NCBI RefSeq assembly: GCF_016648105.1
Contig: NZ_JACVVE010000042.1
Span: 1-49,221 of the forward strand
From: Pseudomonas sp. S31
GTDB taxonomy: Bacteria; Pseudomonadota; Gammaproteobacteria; Pseudomonadales; Pseudomonadaceae
Direction of reading: 5' to 3'
Length of the DNA stretch: 49,221 bases
Position numbers and translations under genes: made by a program. Shown here piece after piece: positions 6,507 to 15,622 of this stretch. A model generated the notes under the pieces. It saw only the letters and a program-made list of their open reading frames with translations. It was not told where the DNA came from and made no database searches. The first letter of the stretch is position 1, and the number at the start of each line of letters is the position of its first letter.

Positions 6507-8915
6507 TCAAGCCGCCTTCGACAGCTCGACCGCATGACTGCCGGGCTGCTCCGCCAGGCGTGCCGGCGGCAGCAGGAAGTAGGCCAGGGCCGGCAGCAGG
6601 ATCAACGCACCGAGCATGTTCCAGACGAACATGAAGGCCAGCAGGATACCCATGTCGGCCTGGAACTTGATCGGCGACCAGAACCAGGTTGCCACGGCAA
6701 TGCCCAGGGTCACCCCGGTCAGTACCACCACCTTGCCGGTGAAGATCAGCGCCTGATAGTAGGCCTGCGACAGGCTCATGCCCTGGCGCAACCGGGCCAG
6801 GGTCACGGTCATCACGTACAGCGCATAGTCGACACCGATCCCCACGCCAAGGGCAATCACTGGCAGCGTAGCGACCTTGACGCCGATGTTCAGCCACACC
6901 ATCAGCGCCTCGCACAGCACCGAGGTGATCATCAGCGGCAATACCGCACACACCACTGCGCGCCATGAGCGGAAGGTGATGAACGCCAGCAGGGTGACGG
7001 CGGCATACACCAGCAACAACATCTGCACATTAGCCTTCTTCACCACGATATTGGTTGCGGCCTCGATCCCGGCATTGCCAGCAGCGTTGAGGAAGCGCAC
7101 CTCATCGCTGCCATGCTTCGCCGCGAAACGCTCGACCGTTTCGACCACGCTGCTCAGGGTGTCGGCCTTGTGGTCCTTGAGGTAGGCATAGAGGGTGAGC
7201 AGGTCGCAGTTCTGGTTGAACATCTCGCGCGGCGCGCGGGTGATGATGGCGTTGAGCATCTCCTGCGAGCGCGGCACTTCGTACCATTTCGGGCTGCCTT
7301 CATTCATACCGACGCTCGCCTGCTTGGCCAGTCCGGCCAGCGAGCTTGTGATTTCCACGCCTGGCAACTGGCGTAGCTCGCGCTCCAGCGCATCTACCGC
7401 CATCAATGTGGAGTAATGCGCACAGGCGTACTGCGGGGTTTTCACCATGACGATGAACAGGTCGCTACTGGCTGCGTAGTTGCCCACCATAAAGACATTG
7501 TCGAGGTTGTAGCGCGAGTCCGCACGTAACTCGGGCGCACCAGGGTCGGTATCGCCGATCTTCAACTGCAAGCTCACGACCAGGCCCAACGCGCCCATCA
7601 GTGCCCCGGCGAGTACTGCCAGGCTGGCCCAGCGGCGCCGCGTGAACAGGTCGAGAAAAGCCCAGAGCGGGTGTTTGTCCTGCTCGTCACGTTCGGCCTT
7701 GAGGCTGCGTTGCGCAGCCTGCGGGCTGACGCCGGTGTAGGACAGCAGGATCGGCAGCAGCACCAGGTTTGTGAAGATCAGCACCGCCACGCCGATGCTG
7801 GCGGTCACCGCCAGGTCCTGGATGACCTGGATGTCGATCACCATCAGCACTGCAAAACCCACCGCGTCGGCGAGCAATGCGGTGAGCCCGGCAAGAAACA
7901 GACGGCGAAAGGTGTAGCGCGCCGCCACCAGACGATGAGTGCCGCGACCGATGTCCTGCATGATTCCGTTCATCTTTTGCGCGCCATGGCTCATGCCGAT
8001 GGCGAACACCAGGAACGGCACCAGCACCGAGTAAGGGTCGAGCTCGTAGCCCAAACTCGGCAGCAGGCCGAGCAACCACACCACGGCGACCAGTGAGCAG
8101 AGCACGACCAGTAACGTGCTGCGCAAGCAGCGGGTGTACCAGTAGAGTACCAGCGTGCAGATGACGATGGCCGCGGCGAAGAACAGCAACACCTGGCGCA
8201 GACCATCGATGAGATCACCGACCACCTTGGCGAAACCGGTGATGTGAATGGCGATGTTCTCGTTCTGGTACTTGTCACGCAGTGCTTCCAGGTGCTGCGA
8301 CAAGGCGTGGTAATCGATACGTGTGCCACGTTCCTGCAGAGGTAGGAGGATGATGCTCGACTTGAAGTTGGACGCGACCAATTGGCCGATCTCGCCCGAG
8401 CGTTCGACGTTCAGCCGTACCTGTTGCAGGATGTCGCGCGAGCCATCGTAGTCGTCCGGGATCACCGGCCCACCGTCGAGCCCCTCTTCGGTCACCCCGG
8501 TCCAGCGTACCGCCGGCGCCCATAGCGACTTCATGTACGGACGATCCACGCCAGGCAACAGGAACAGCTCGTCATTCAAATTGCGCAACGCCTCCAGGTA
8601 CTGCGCATCGATGATGCTGCCCTGCTTCGCCTCCACCGCGATGCGCAGGGTGTTGCCCATGCCGGCTATCTGCTTGCGGTTTTCCAGGTAGTTGACGATG
8701 TAGGGATGGCTGCCGGGGATCATCTTCTCGTAGGCGGCGTTGAGCTGCAGACCCAGCGCCTGATAACCCAGTAACAGGCTGACCAGCAGGCAAACCAAGA
8801 CGATCGGCAAGCGATGATTGAACAACAGTCGCTCGGCCAGAGTGCCAGACTGGCGGTCGAAATCCTCCAGGTGCGCAATCACCTGCTCGCTGCCTGGTGA
8901 GTGAACATGACTCAT
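6507..8915 (-). CDS. MMPL/RND-superfamily inner-membrane transporter
   Basis: 802-residue permease of the RND superfamily, MMPL/hydrophobe type. TM1 is at about residues 36-54 (LPIVLVCLLVSLLLGYQAL). A large periplasmic loop follows, then a TM bundle (from about 240, with FFAAAIVICTLVLYW, then the LLPSLGYELDPYSVLVPFLVFAIGMSHG region). A second loop and a second TM bundle complete the duplicated 12-TM layout. No adaptor (MFP) or TolC-like channel is nearby, so this is not a tripartite drug pump. Its start overlaps the stop of the YCF48-like gene by 4 bases (ATGA), so the two are translationally coupled. Context suggests movement of a hydrophobic substrate such as alkylphenol; direction and substrate are inference. 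Confidence 0.85.
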   Translation of the reverse strand: MSHVHSPGSEQVIAHLEDFDRQSGTLAERLLFNHRLPIVLVCLLVSLLLGYQALGLQLNAAYEKMIPGSHPYIVNYLENRKQIAGMGNTLRIAVEAKQGSIIDAQYLEALRNLNDELFLLPGVDRPYMKSLWAPAVRWTGVTEEGLDGGPVIPDDYDGSRDILQQVRLNVERSGEIGQLVASNFKSSIILLPLQERGTRIDYHALSQHLEALRDKYQNENIAIHITGFAKVVGDLIDGLRQVLLFFAAAIVICTLVLYWYTRCLRSTLLVVLCSLVAVVWLLGLLPSLGYELDPYSVLVPFLVFAIGMSHGAQKMNGIMQDIGRGTHRLVAARYTFRRLFLAGLTALLADAVGFAVLMVIDIQVIQDLAVTASIGVAVLIFTNLVLLPILLSYTGVSPQAAQRSLKAERDEQDKHPLWAFLDLFTRRRWASLAVLAGALMGALGLVVSLQLKIGDTDPGAPELRADSRYNLDNVFMVGNYAASSDLFIVMVKTPQYACAHYSTLMAVDALERELRQLPGVEITSSLAGLAKQASVGMNEGSPKWYEVPRSQEMLNAIITRAPREMFNQNCDLLTLYAYLKDHKADTLSSVVETVERFAAKHGSDEVRFLNAAGNAGIEAATNIVVKKANVQMLLLVYAAVTLLAFITFRSWRAVVCAVLPLMITSVLCEALMVWLNIGVKVATLPVIALGVGIGVDYALYVMTVTLARLRQGMSLSQAYYQALIFTGKVVVLTGVTLGIAVATWFWSPIKFQADMGILLAFMFVWNMLGALILLPALAYFLLPPARLAEQPGSHAVELSKAA

Positions 8916-10003
8916 GGGTGACCTCCATCGCGTAGGTTGTCGAGGCGTTGCAGGCCTTGGGTGCCGGCAAGCACCAGGCTGCCATCGGGGTTCTCGGCAA
9001 TGCCGGTCAACGCCCCTTCGACCGCCTGCGGCAGTTCGACGAAGGCCTGCCCACTGGCCCGGCCCTGCATCAAGCGGCCACCTTCATTGCCCAGCAGCAA
9101 GCTGCCATCGGACAGCCGTTGAGCGACGCCAAGACTGGCTTTAGGCCTCATATCCAGGTGTATCCAGCTCTGCCCCTCGTCTTCGCTACGCCAGGCATTG
9201 CCACGCAAGCCGTAGGCGAGCAACACGCCATGGCCCAGGTCGAGGGCGCCGAAGAAGGTGCCCTCGTAGGGAGAGTCGAGCGTGGTGAAACGGCTACCGC
9301 CATCGCGCGAAAGAAACAGCGCGCCCTGTTCGCCTGCAATCAGCAGGCGCTGGCCACTCACCCGCACCTGGTAGAGATGCTTGCCGCTGGGATTAGCAAT
9401 CGCGCCCAGCAGTGAGTGCCAGGTCTTGCCTGCATCCTGGGTCATCATCGCCACGCCATAGGCGCCCACGGCATAGCCCCGACGACTGTCGGCGAAGGCC
9501 ACGCTGAGAAAGGGTTTGTCCGGGCCGTCCTGCACCAGATATTCGGCGGCACGCACCTCTGCCTCGGCATTCTCCTGTCCAGCGGCCTTGCGTTCACTTG
9601 CCTGTTCCAGCATGCGCTGGGCGGCCTGCCGGCCATCCATCTGCACGCTCCAGCGCTCACCGCCGTCGGTGCTGTGCAGGATCACCCCGCTGTGACCCAC
9701 GGCCCAGCCATCGGTTGCGTTGACAAATGTCACGTCGGTCAAGGCAACGCTGACAGGCACCTCACGGGCCTGCCGCCAACTGCGCCCAGCGTCGTCGGAC
9801 AGCAACACCAGGCCACGCTCCCCCACCGCCACCAGCCTCTCCCCGGCGCGGGCCAGGCCAAGCATCTGGCTGCGGCTGGCCCTGACGTCGGCCTGGGCTG
9901 GCAATTCGAGCAGGTCAGGTACACCAGCGGCATGAGCGACGGTCGTCATGCCCGGCAGAAACACTGCGGCAATCAGCGCCGCACGCAGAACAAAGGCAGT
10001 CAT
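8912..10003 (-). CDS. YCF48/HCF136-like beta-propeller, exported
   Basis: 363 residues. A Sec signal peptide ends near VAHA (about residues 1-25). It is followed by repeated BNR/YCF48 units with the Asp-box-like pattern, for example LLSDDAGRSWRQ, ILHSTDGGERWSV, MMTQDAGKTWHS, FLSRDGGSRFTT and WRSEDEGQSWIH. The fold is a propeller presumed to sit in the periplasm. The family is named for photosystem II assembly factors, but this bacterial copy has nothing to do with photosynthesis. It is encoded between the DUF1329 gene and the RND permease and overlaps the latter by ATGA, which suggests a periplasmic partner of the transporter. Confidence 0.85.
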   Translation of the reverse strand: MTAFVLRAALIAAVFLPGMTTVAHAAGVPDLLELPAQADVRASRSQMLGLARAGERLVAVGERGLVLLSDDAGRSWRQAREVPVSVALTDVTFVNATDGWAVGHSGVILHSTDGGERWSVQMDGRQAAQRMLEQASERKAAGQENAEAEVRAAEYLVQDGPDKPFLSVAFADSRRGYAVGAYGVAMMTQDAGKTWHSLLGAIANPSGKHLYQVRVSGQRLLIAGEQGALFLSRDGGSRFTTLDSPYEGTFFGALDLGHGVLLAYGLRGNAWRSEDEGQSWIHLDMRPKASLGVAQRLSDGSLLLGNEGGRLMQGRASGQAFVELPQAVEGALTGIAENPDGSLVLAGTQGLQRLDNLRDGGHP

Positions 10004-10060
10004 GCTTCATCTCCCTCGCGCCGCGCCCGATGGACGCGGCATCCAGTCAGGCAACGCGGC

Positions 10061-11416
10061 TCAGCGCACCCCTTCGGCAGCCACTGCATCGCCGGTGAAA
10101 TAGGTTTCCGATTTGCGCGGCACGACCCGATAGGTCGCCTCGTTTAGCGATTGCGAGCTGCTCATGGTGTCGGCCTGCAGGTTGAAAACGTGGGCCGGTT
10201 TGAGACCGAGCATCGGCACGTCAGGAAGCACGAACGGCGTGACCATGGTCGTGCGCCACAAGGTACCCTCGCGGTCGTAGCCATCCATCAACAGCACCAG
10301 CCAGGAGTCTTCGTCCAGGTAATAACGACGCTTGGCCACGGCATGACGCTTGCCACTGGCTACCGTTGCCTCGACTTCCCAGACTCGGTGCAACTCCCAG
10401 CGCAGCTTGTCCGGGTTCAGGTGATGTTTGGCATAAGCCTCATCCAGCGACACGGTAACCAGTTCGTTGTTGTTGTACGGCACGTACAGTTCACGCTTGC
10501 CGACCAGCTTCCAGTCGAAACGATCGACATGCCCCATCAGCCCCATCACTTCATCGAAATAATTGGCCCCGGAGGCGACGAAATCCGGCGTGTCGTAGGC
10601 CACGGTCGGAGCACGGCGCACGCGGCGCTGGCCAACCAGATACTGCCAGGCCTGACGCGCCTTGCTCAGTTCGATGCTGTCGCGGAACACCAGCGATTCA
10701 CCGGCCTTGAACGGTGGTGCGGTGGTACTGAAACGCTGCAGGAAGTATTCGCCGCTCCACTTCTCGGCCGAACCATCCTTGTAGTAGTAGGGATATTGAT
10801 TGGCCTGGTCGTTCATGGTCGCCAGTGTGCGAGTGCCGTCGGCGGTGAGGATGATGTTCTTGAAGTTGCGGATCTCGGTCGCCTCGTTCTCCACCCGCAA
10901 CAAGTGGTTCCAGATCGCCTCGGTGCCGTTCTGCGGAATCGGGAAAGGGATACCGCCGTAGCAGCCGGACAGCGACTTGCCGCCCTCATCCAGTTTGCAA
11001 TTGGCCGCGTTGCGCGCCGTATTTTCATACACGTACTGCGGTGCAGCGGCAGTGCGGTGGGTTGGGTAAACGCGCATGCGGAAACTGTCCGGGTATTTCT
11101 TCAACAGCGCCTGAGCGCCATCGGACAGGTGATTGGCATACTGCCCGGCATTCTGCGCGGTGATCTCGAACGACGATTGCTCGCTGGCGAATACCTTGGT
11201 CGGAATATCGCCCACTTTGTCGGCGGAAGCTTCTACCCCTTTCGCCCCGCTCCACGGCGGAATACTGCCGTCGGCATTGCCGGCCATTTCGCCACCGAGC
11301 GGCATCAGGCTCTTGCCCAGCTCGGCCGCCTTGCTCGCGTCGACGGCCGCCTGAACCAGTGGTGTACCCAGCATCAGGGCCGCCATGGCGCCCCACAGGA
11401 GAGTGTTCTTGTGCAT
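10061..11416 (-). CDS. DUF1329 exported lipoprotein-carrier-like protein
   Basis: About 451 residues from the chosen start. A signal peptide (MHKNTLLWGAMAALMLG, cleavage near VQAA) precedes a DUF1329 domain covering most of the protein. Recognisable parts are the GNADGSIPPWSG motif, the ANCKLDEGGKSLSGCYGG segment with two cysteines that could form a disulphide, GIPFPIP, and YYLDEDSWLVLLMDGYDREG. The domain is predicted to be LolA-like, that is, a periplasmic carrier of hydrophobic molecules (family knowledge, not visible here). ATGs at 11422 and 11416 are possible; AGAGGA lies 8 bases before 11416, so that one is preferred. It is 22 bases downstream of the DUF1302 gene. Confidence 0.88.
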   Translation of the reverse strand: MHKNTLLWGAMAALMLGTPLVQAAVDASKAAELGKSLMPLGGEMAGNADGSIPPWSGAKGVEASADKVGDIPTKVFASEQSSFEITAQNAGQYANHLSDGAQALLKKYPDSFRMRVYPTHRTAAAPQYVYENTARNAANCKLDEGGKSLSGCYGGIPFPIPQNGTEAIWNHLLRVENEATEIRNFKNIILTADGTRTLATMNDQANQYPYYYKDGSAEKWSGEYFLQRFSTTAPPFKAGESLVFRDSIELSKARQAWQYLVGQRRVRRAPTVAYDTPDFVASGANYFDEVMGLMGHVDRFDWKLVGKRELYVPYNNNELVTVSLDEAYAKHHLNPDKLRWELHRVWEVEATVASGKRHAVAKRRYYLDEDSWLVLLMDGYDREGTLWRTTMVTPFVLPDVPMLGLKPAHVFNLQADTMSSSQSLNEATYRVVPRKSETYFTGDAVAAEGVR

Positions 11417-11438
11417 GGTCATGTTCCTCTGCGGGCGC

Positions 11439-13091
11439 TCAGAAAGTGCGCTGGATCGACACCGAGATAAAGTCCCGGTCGCCATGGAAGTTGTCGTAGG
11501 AAAGCTCGGGCACAGCGGTGTCGTACTTGATCACCGAGCCGGCGGGGCCGTAGTAGTGCGTGTAGTTGAGACCGAGTTGCCAGGCCTTCTGGTACTCGCC
11601 CTTGAGGCCAAGGCTGATGTTGCCGCCGTGCTCCGCCGGGAACAGCGCGCCGTTGACCGAAGAACGCCCGCTGAGGCCATAGCTCACGCCAATCGGCACT
11701 TGCAGGTCGAGCCCCGGCATGACCTGGAAGTATTCCGGGGTGAAGATGAATTGCAGCGCGCTGGCATCGCGGGTCGCCGACGGATCGAGCTGGTCGCGGT
11801 TATCGGTGACTCTCAGACGTCGGTTGAAGGCGAACTCCGCAACCAGAGAAGCACCGTCATACACCGGACTGGCAGCGAACACGCTGATCGCCGAAAGATT
11901 CAGGTGCAGGGTGCGCCCCACCGGGTAGGCGGCATGCTTGTCGTTGTCAGCACCGGCCAGCCCCGAGAGCAGCACGGTATTGCCCGATGCAACCAGCGGC
12001 ATGTTGTCACGCACCGAGACTTCGCCCGCCACGTTGGTCTCGCCAAGCAGGGTGCTGAAACTCGCGCCAAGGGTACGAATGTTCTCGCCGTAAACCTGCT
12101 CGTAGCGGCCGGTATCCGGGTACACGTAGAACTGCGGCATCTTGTCGTGGTACTGCGCCGCGTAAATGCCGTACTCGGTATCGCCCAGGGTGAACTTGAC
12201 CTGCAGCCCACCCTGCCCGGAGTCGCGCGCTTCGATATCACGGTCGCGATAGACCACCGCACCTGGGCCGAGAATCAGGCTTTCGCCACCGTCATCAATG
12301 AAGTCGGCGAAGCTGAAGTAGCTGCCCGCGGCAGGCAAGCGGCTCTTGCGCCATTCAAGCTGGTAGTAGGCACCGATGGAAACGTCCGGGTTGATCTGCA
12401 ACTGGGCGGAAATCTGCCCGACCGGGCGCAGGATCTCCTTGAACTGCGAGTTGGGCACCGAGAGCGCCTTGATCAGGTCCAGGGAGGTTTGTGCCGCCGC
12501 GATACCGTTGCTGCCGAAGAATAGGCTTTCGCCGTAGAGCTGGGTGAAACGCCCGGCCTTGAGGTTGAGGCTCATGTCCGAGACATCGAAACCGCCATAG
12601 ATGAACGCGTCGAGCAACTCGGCCTTGCGACCGTGAAGCTTCTCGGTATCGCGAGTGAACTCGTCGTAACGCACCGAGGTCGAGTTGACCAGCGCACCGC
12701 CAAGGCCGCCCGGGTTGTCATTGGACTTGTTGTAGACGTCGTCGTACCAGGCCGCCCCGCTCAGGCGCAGGCCGTAGCGGCGCTGGTAGCGCAGGTCCAG
12801 TTCGGAGAGCAGATCGAGGCGGTTGGAAATCAGCCCCTTGTCGAAATTCAGATCACCGTCGTTGGTGTTGGCCTGGACGCCGGAGGAATCGTCAGCGACA
12901 GCGCCATCCGCCCCGCGTACGCGCCATGCCGCGCTGTACTTGAAGGTGTTATCCCAGGACAGACTCAGATCCGGGTTGCCGGTATCGATCGGCATCGCCG
13001 GTGCCGCACTACTCAACGACAAACCAACGACCACTCCAACAGCCGATAGCAGGGTCACCCCTGTCGCAGGCGCACAGGTTTGGTTGCACAT
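11439..13091 (-). CDS. DUF1302 outer-membrane protein
   Basis: 550 residues. A signal peptide-like N-terminus runs up to about SSAAPAMP and is followed by a long series of alternating polar/hydrophobic strands. The protein ends in a phenylalanine (SVSIQRTF), the C-terminal signature of outer-membrane beta-barrels. DUF1302 motifs include the NPDLSLSWDNTFKYSAAWRV stretch near the start of the mature protein and RLDLLSELDLRY. The longer frame to 13175 is rejected because GAGGAG lies 6-9 bases before the ATG at 13091. First gene of a four-gene series with DUF1329, YCF48 and RND. This set recurs in bacteria that degrade steroids and other hydrophobic compounds (family association; function unproven). 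The likely role is outer-membrane passage or sensing of the substrate. Confidence 0.88.
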   Translation of the reverse strand: MCNQTCAPATGVTLLSAVGVVVGLSLSSAAPAMPIDTGNPDLSLSWDNTFKYSAAWRVRGADGAVADDSSGVQANTNDGDLNFDKGLISNRLDLLSELDLRYQRRYGLRLSGAAWYDDVYNKSNDNPGGLGGALVNSTSVRYDEFTRDTEKLHGRKAELLDAFIYGGFDVSDMSLNLKAGRFTQLYGESLFFGSNGIAAAQTSLDLIKALSVPNSQFKEILRPVGQISAQLQINPDVSIGAYYQLEWRKSRLPAAGSYFSFADFIDDGGESLILGPGAVVYRDRDIEARDSGQGGLQVKFTLGDTEYGIYAAQYHDKMPQFYVYPDTGRYEQVYGENIRTLGASFSTLLGETNVAGEVSVRDNMPLVASGNTVLLSGLAGADNDKHAAYPVGRTLHLNLSAISVFAASPVYDGASLVAEFAFNRRLRVTDNRDQLDPSATRDASALQFIFTPEYFQVMPGLDLQVPIGVSYGLSGRSSVNGALFPAEHGGNISLGLKGEYQKAWQLGLNYTHYYGPAGSVIKYDTAVPELSYDNFHGDRDFISVSIQRTF

Positions 13092-13223
13092 GCCCTTCTC
13101 CTCGAAATCATTCTTGTTTTTGTATATTTCGCTCCCGCCCGCCTTGCGGCTGAGTGAGAGGAGAACTGACAGCAACGTTATGAGCCGCGAGGATTACCGT
13201 CCAATACCATAAGACCCTTCACC

Positions 13224-13242
13224 CGATACCCATTCGGTATCG
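13224..13242. promoter_or_regulatory. LysR-type binding palindrome (ATAC-N7-GTAT)
   Basis: CGATACC and GGTATCG form perfect 7-base arms around 5 bases. Inside is ATAC-N7-GTAT, the T-N11-A consensus of the BenM/CatM/CatR subgroup of LysR regulators. It lies in the 243-base divergent region between the DUF1302 gene (minus) and the LysR gene (plus), about 93 bases before the latter. Partial half-sites (AATACC near 13203, GGTATCG near 13311) flank it and could be the activation site. It could control both divergent units. Confidence 0.7.
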
Positions 13243-13334
13243 AAGGCCGGGCTATTGCCGTGCCGGCATACCCTCGGCTAGCCTGCGGGCATACGAGCAT
13301 TACCTGCCTGGTATCGACAGAGCTGGAGACAACC

Positions 13335-14234
13335 ATGGATTTGCGTCACCTGCGCTACTTCATCGCCGTCGCCGAAGAACGCAACATCGGTCGCGCCGCC
13401 GCGCGTTTGCATATCTCCCAACCGCCCCTGACCCGGCAGATCCAGCAACTGGAGGAAGACCTTGGCGTGCAGTTGTTCATCCGCACACCACGGGGCATGG
13501 AACTGACCCGGCCAGGCGAGTTGCTGCTGGATGACGCGCGCAATATCCGAGCCCTGGTCGAGCAGGCGACCGAACGCACCCAGCGCGCCGGCCAGGGCTT
13601 GCTCGGGCGTCTGGACATCGGCATTTTCGGCTCGGCGATTCTCTACACCATTCCCCGCCTGCTGCTGGCGTTTCGCAATGCCTACCCGGATGTGAAAGTG
13701 GTGCTGCACAACATGAACAAGGAGGAGCAGATCGAAGCCCTGCGCCAGCACCGGATCGACCTGGGCTTCAATCGCATCATCAGCCCTAACACCGACATCG
13801 TCTGCGAGCGCATCGCCAGCGAGCGATTGCTGGTCGCCGTGCATGAGAACAACCCGCTGGCTAGCCAGGACATCATCGCCTTCCCCGCCATCGCCGAGCA
13901 TCCGCTGATCCTTTTCCCCAGCGGGCCACGCCCCAGCTTTGTCGACAAAGTCATGAGCATGTGCCAGCAGGCCGGATTCACCCCGGAAGTGGTCCAGGAA
14001 GTGGGCGACACGGTGACGGGTATCGCCTTGGTCGCGAGTAATTTCGGCATCTGCCTGGTGCCCGAATCAGCCACTGTCCTGAGTCTGCCTGGCGTGGTCT
14101 ATCGACCGCTGAGTGATGTACCCGGCAATGGCCGGGTCGACCTCAGCTGCATCTACAGGCAGGACGATGCGTCAGCCATCCTGCAGTCGTTCCTGACGAT
14201 CGCCAGGCAGGAAAATCTTGGTGCCGTGCCGTAA
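13335..14234 (+). CDS. LysR-family regulator, CatR/BenM subgroup
   Basis: 299 residues from the ATG at 13335, which has GGAG 6 bases upstream; the reading frame extends back to 13260 without family homology. The N-terminal winged HTH is textbook: MDLRHLRYFIAVAEERNIGRAAARLHISQPPLTRQIQQLEEDLG. The effector-binding domain follows, with segments such as LDIGIFGSAILYTIPRLLLAF as in the muconate/benzoate-type LysR subgroup. It is divergent from the DUF1302 gene with an ATAC-N7-GTAT palindrome between them, and 134 bases upstream of the porin gene. It probably responds to an aromatic acid, muconate-like compound or lactone and regulates the porin and perhaps the DUF1302 unit; the effector is inference. 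Confidence 0.88.
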   Translation: MDLRHLRYFIAVAEERNIGRAAARLHISQPPLTRQIQQLEEDLGVQLFIRTPRGMELTRPGELLLDDARNIRALVEQATERTQRAGQGLLGRLDIGIFGSAILYTIPRLLLAFRNAYPDVKVVLHNMNKEEQIEALRQHRIDLGFNRIISPNTDIVCERIASERLLVAVHENNPLASQDIIAFPAIAEHPLILFPSGPRPSFVDKVMSMCQQAGFTPEVVQEVGDTVTGIALVASNFGICLVPESATVLSLPGVVYRPLSDVPGNGRVDLSCIYRQDDASAILQSFLTIARQENLGAVP

Positions 14235-14368
14235 CAGCCCCGAGGTGCGATAGCGACTCCTGAGCCTCTGCTTAACCGGCATTAAGCAGAAGCCAATACC
14301 CGTCGCGCCGAGACAGTCCCAGTATCCAGCCTGCTTCGATAACAAAAACAATACGAACAGGTACTCAC

Positions 14369-15589
14369 ATGCACAAGACGCTCTTCGCGCCAGCCCTGGC
14401 GCTGGCATTCTGCGGCCCACTGCACGCCGACTTCATCGACGACAGCGACGTTTCGCTGACCGCTCGCAACTTCTACTTCAGCCGTGACTTCCGCCAATCC
14501 GCGGCGGTTCAGTCGAAACGCGAAGAATGGGCACAAGGCCTCATGTTCAAGGCCGTCTCCGGCTATACCCAAGGCACAGTTGGATTCGGCCTGGATCTTT
14601 ACGCTGCTCTCGGCATCAAGCTGGACTCATCCGATGCCCGTGGCGGTACTGGCTTGCTGCCAAGTACGTTCGGTAACTCAGGGCCGGACCAGTTCAGTGA
14701 TCTTTCGGGCGTGTTCAAAGCCAAGCTGTCGAAAACCGAATTGAAGGTCGGTGGTTTCATACCGAAGTCGCCAGTGCTGCTGTCGAGCGATGCACGTCTG
14801 CTGCCGCCGCTGTTCAATGGCATGACCCTGCTCAGCAAGGACATCACCAACCTGACCGTCGACGCAGGTCAGTTCAACAGCGTCAACTACAGGAACTCCA
14901 GCGGTAACCACGATGATTTCATCGCTGCGAACTACGGTGTTTCGAGTGACCGCTTCCGTTATCTGGGCCTCGATTATCAGGCGACGAAGGCTATAACCGC
15001 ATCAGCCTGGCGTGCCGAGTTGCGGGACGTCTATCGACAGGACTTCATTGGCCTGCAAGTGAATCACAGCGCGGGCGACTGGCGCCTCGCCGCCAACCTC
15101 GGTTACTTCGACTCATCCGAACTCGGCTCACAGCGTGCTGGCAACATCGATAACCGACTCGTGAGCGGGCTCTTGTCGGTCTCACATTCCGGGCATGGAT
15201 TGAAGATCGGCTATCAAGACAATCACGGGCGTTCAGCGTTTCCGTATCTGCAAGACACCGATCCCAACACGGCGAACGCGATCCAGATCCTTGAGTTCAC
15301 CCGTGCCGATGAGCGCTCCTGGCAGGTTCGCTACGACCTCGACTTCAGCACATTCGGCGTTCCCGGCCTAACGTTCTTCACCCGCTATGTGAGGGGCGAC
15401 GGTTATCAGGTCGCAGGACAGAACGGCAAGGAATGGGAACGCGATATCGACCTGAGCTATGTCATCCAGAGCGGAAGCCTCAAAGGGCTCGGCTTGCGCT
15501 GGAGAAACGCCATGGTGCGCTCGGATACCAGTGTTGGCGACATCGACGAGAACCGCCTGATCCTGAGCTACACCCTGCCCCTTCGCTGA
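14369..15589 (+). CDS. OprD-family outer-membrane porin
   Basis: 406 residues with a short signal peptide (MHKTLFAPALALAFCGPLHA). The mature protein starts DFIDDSDVSLTARNFYFSRDF, the classic N-terminus of the OprD/OpdK/BenF family. The family hallmark FGFGLDLYA is present as VGFGLDLYAALGIKLDS, and GGTGLLP is followed by a loop of the usual kind. These 18-stranded substrate-specific channels pass small carboxylates and basic amino acids; BenF/OpdK members take aromatic acids. Context suggests uptake of an aromatic or lactone acid. It lies downstream of the LysR gene on the same strand, followed after 33 bases by the secreted hydrolase-like gene. Confidence 0.92.
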   Translation: MHKTLFAPALALAFCGPLHADFIDDSDVSLTARNFYFSRDFRQSAAVQSKREEWAQGLMFKAVSGYTQGTVGFGLDLYAALGIKLDSSDARGGTGLLPSTFGNSGPDQFSDLSGVFKAKLSKTELKVGGFIPKSPVLLSSDARLLPPLFNGMTLLSKDITNLTVDAGQFNSVNYRNSSGNHDDFIAANYGVSSDRFRYLGLDYQATKAITASAWRAELRDVYRQDFIGLQVNHSAGDWRLAANLGYFDSSELGSQRAGNIDNRLVSGLLSVSHSGHGLKIGYQDNHGRSAFPYLQDTDPNTANAIQILEFTRADERSWQVRYDLDFSTFGVPGLTFFTRYVRGDGYQVAGQNGKEWERDIDLSYVIQSGSLKGLGLRWRNAMVRSDTSVGDIDENRLILSYTLPLR

Positions 15590-15622
15590 AACGCCTTTTC
15601 TTCGTCTACGGAGTGAAACGAC

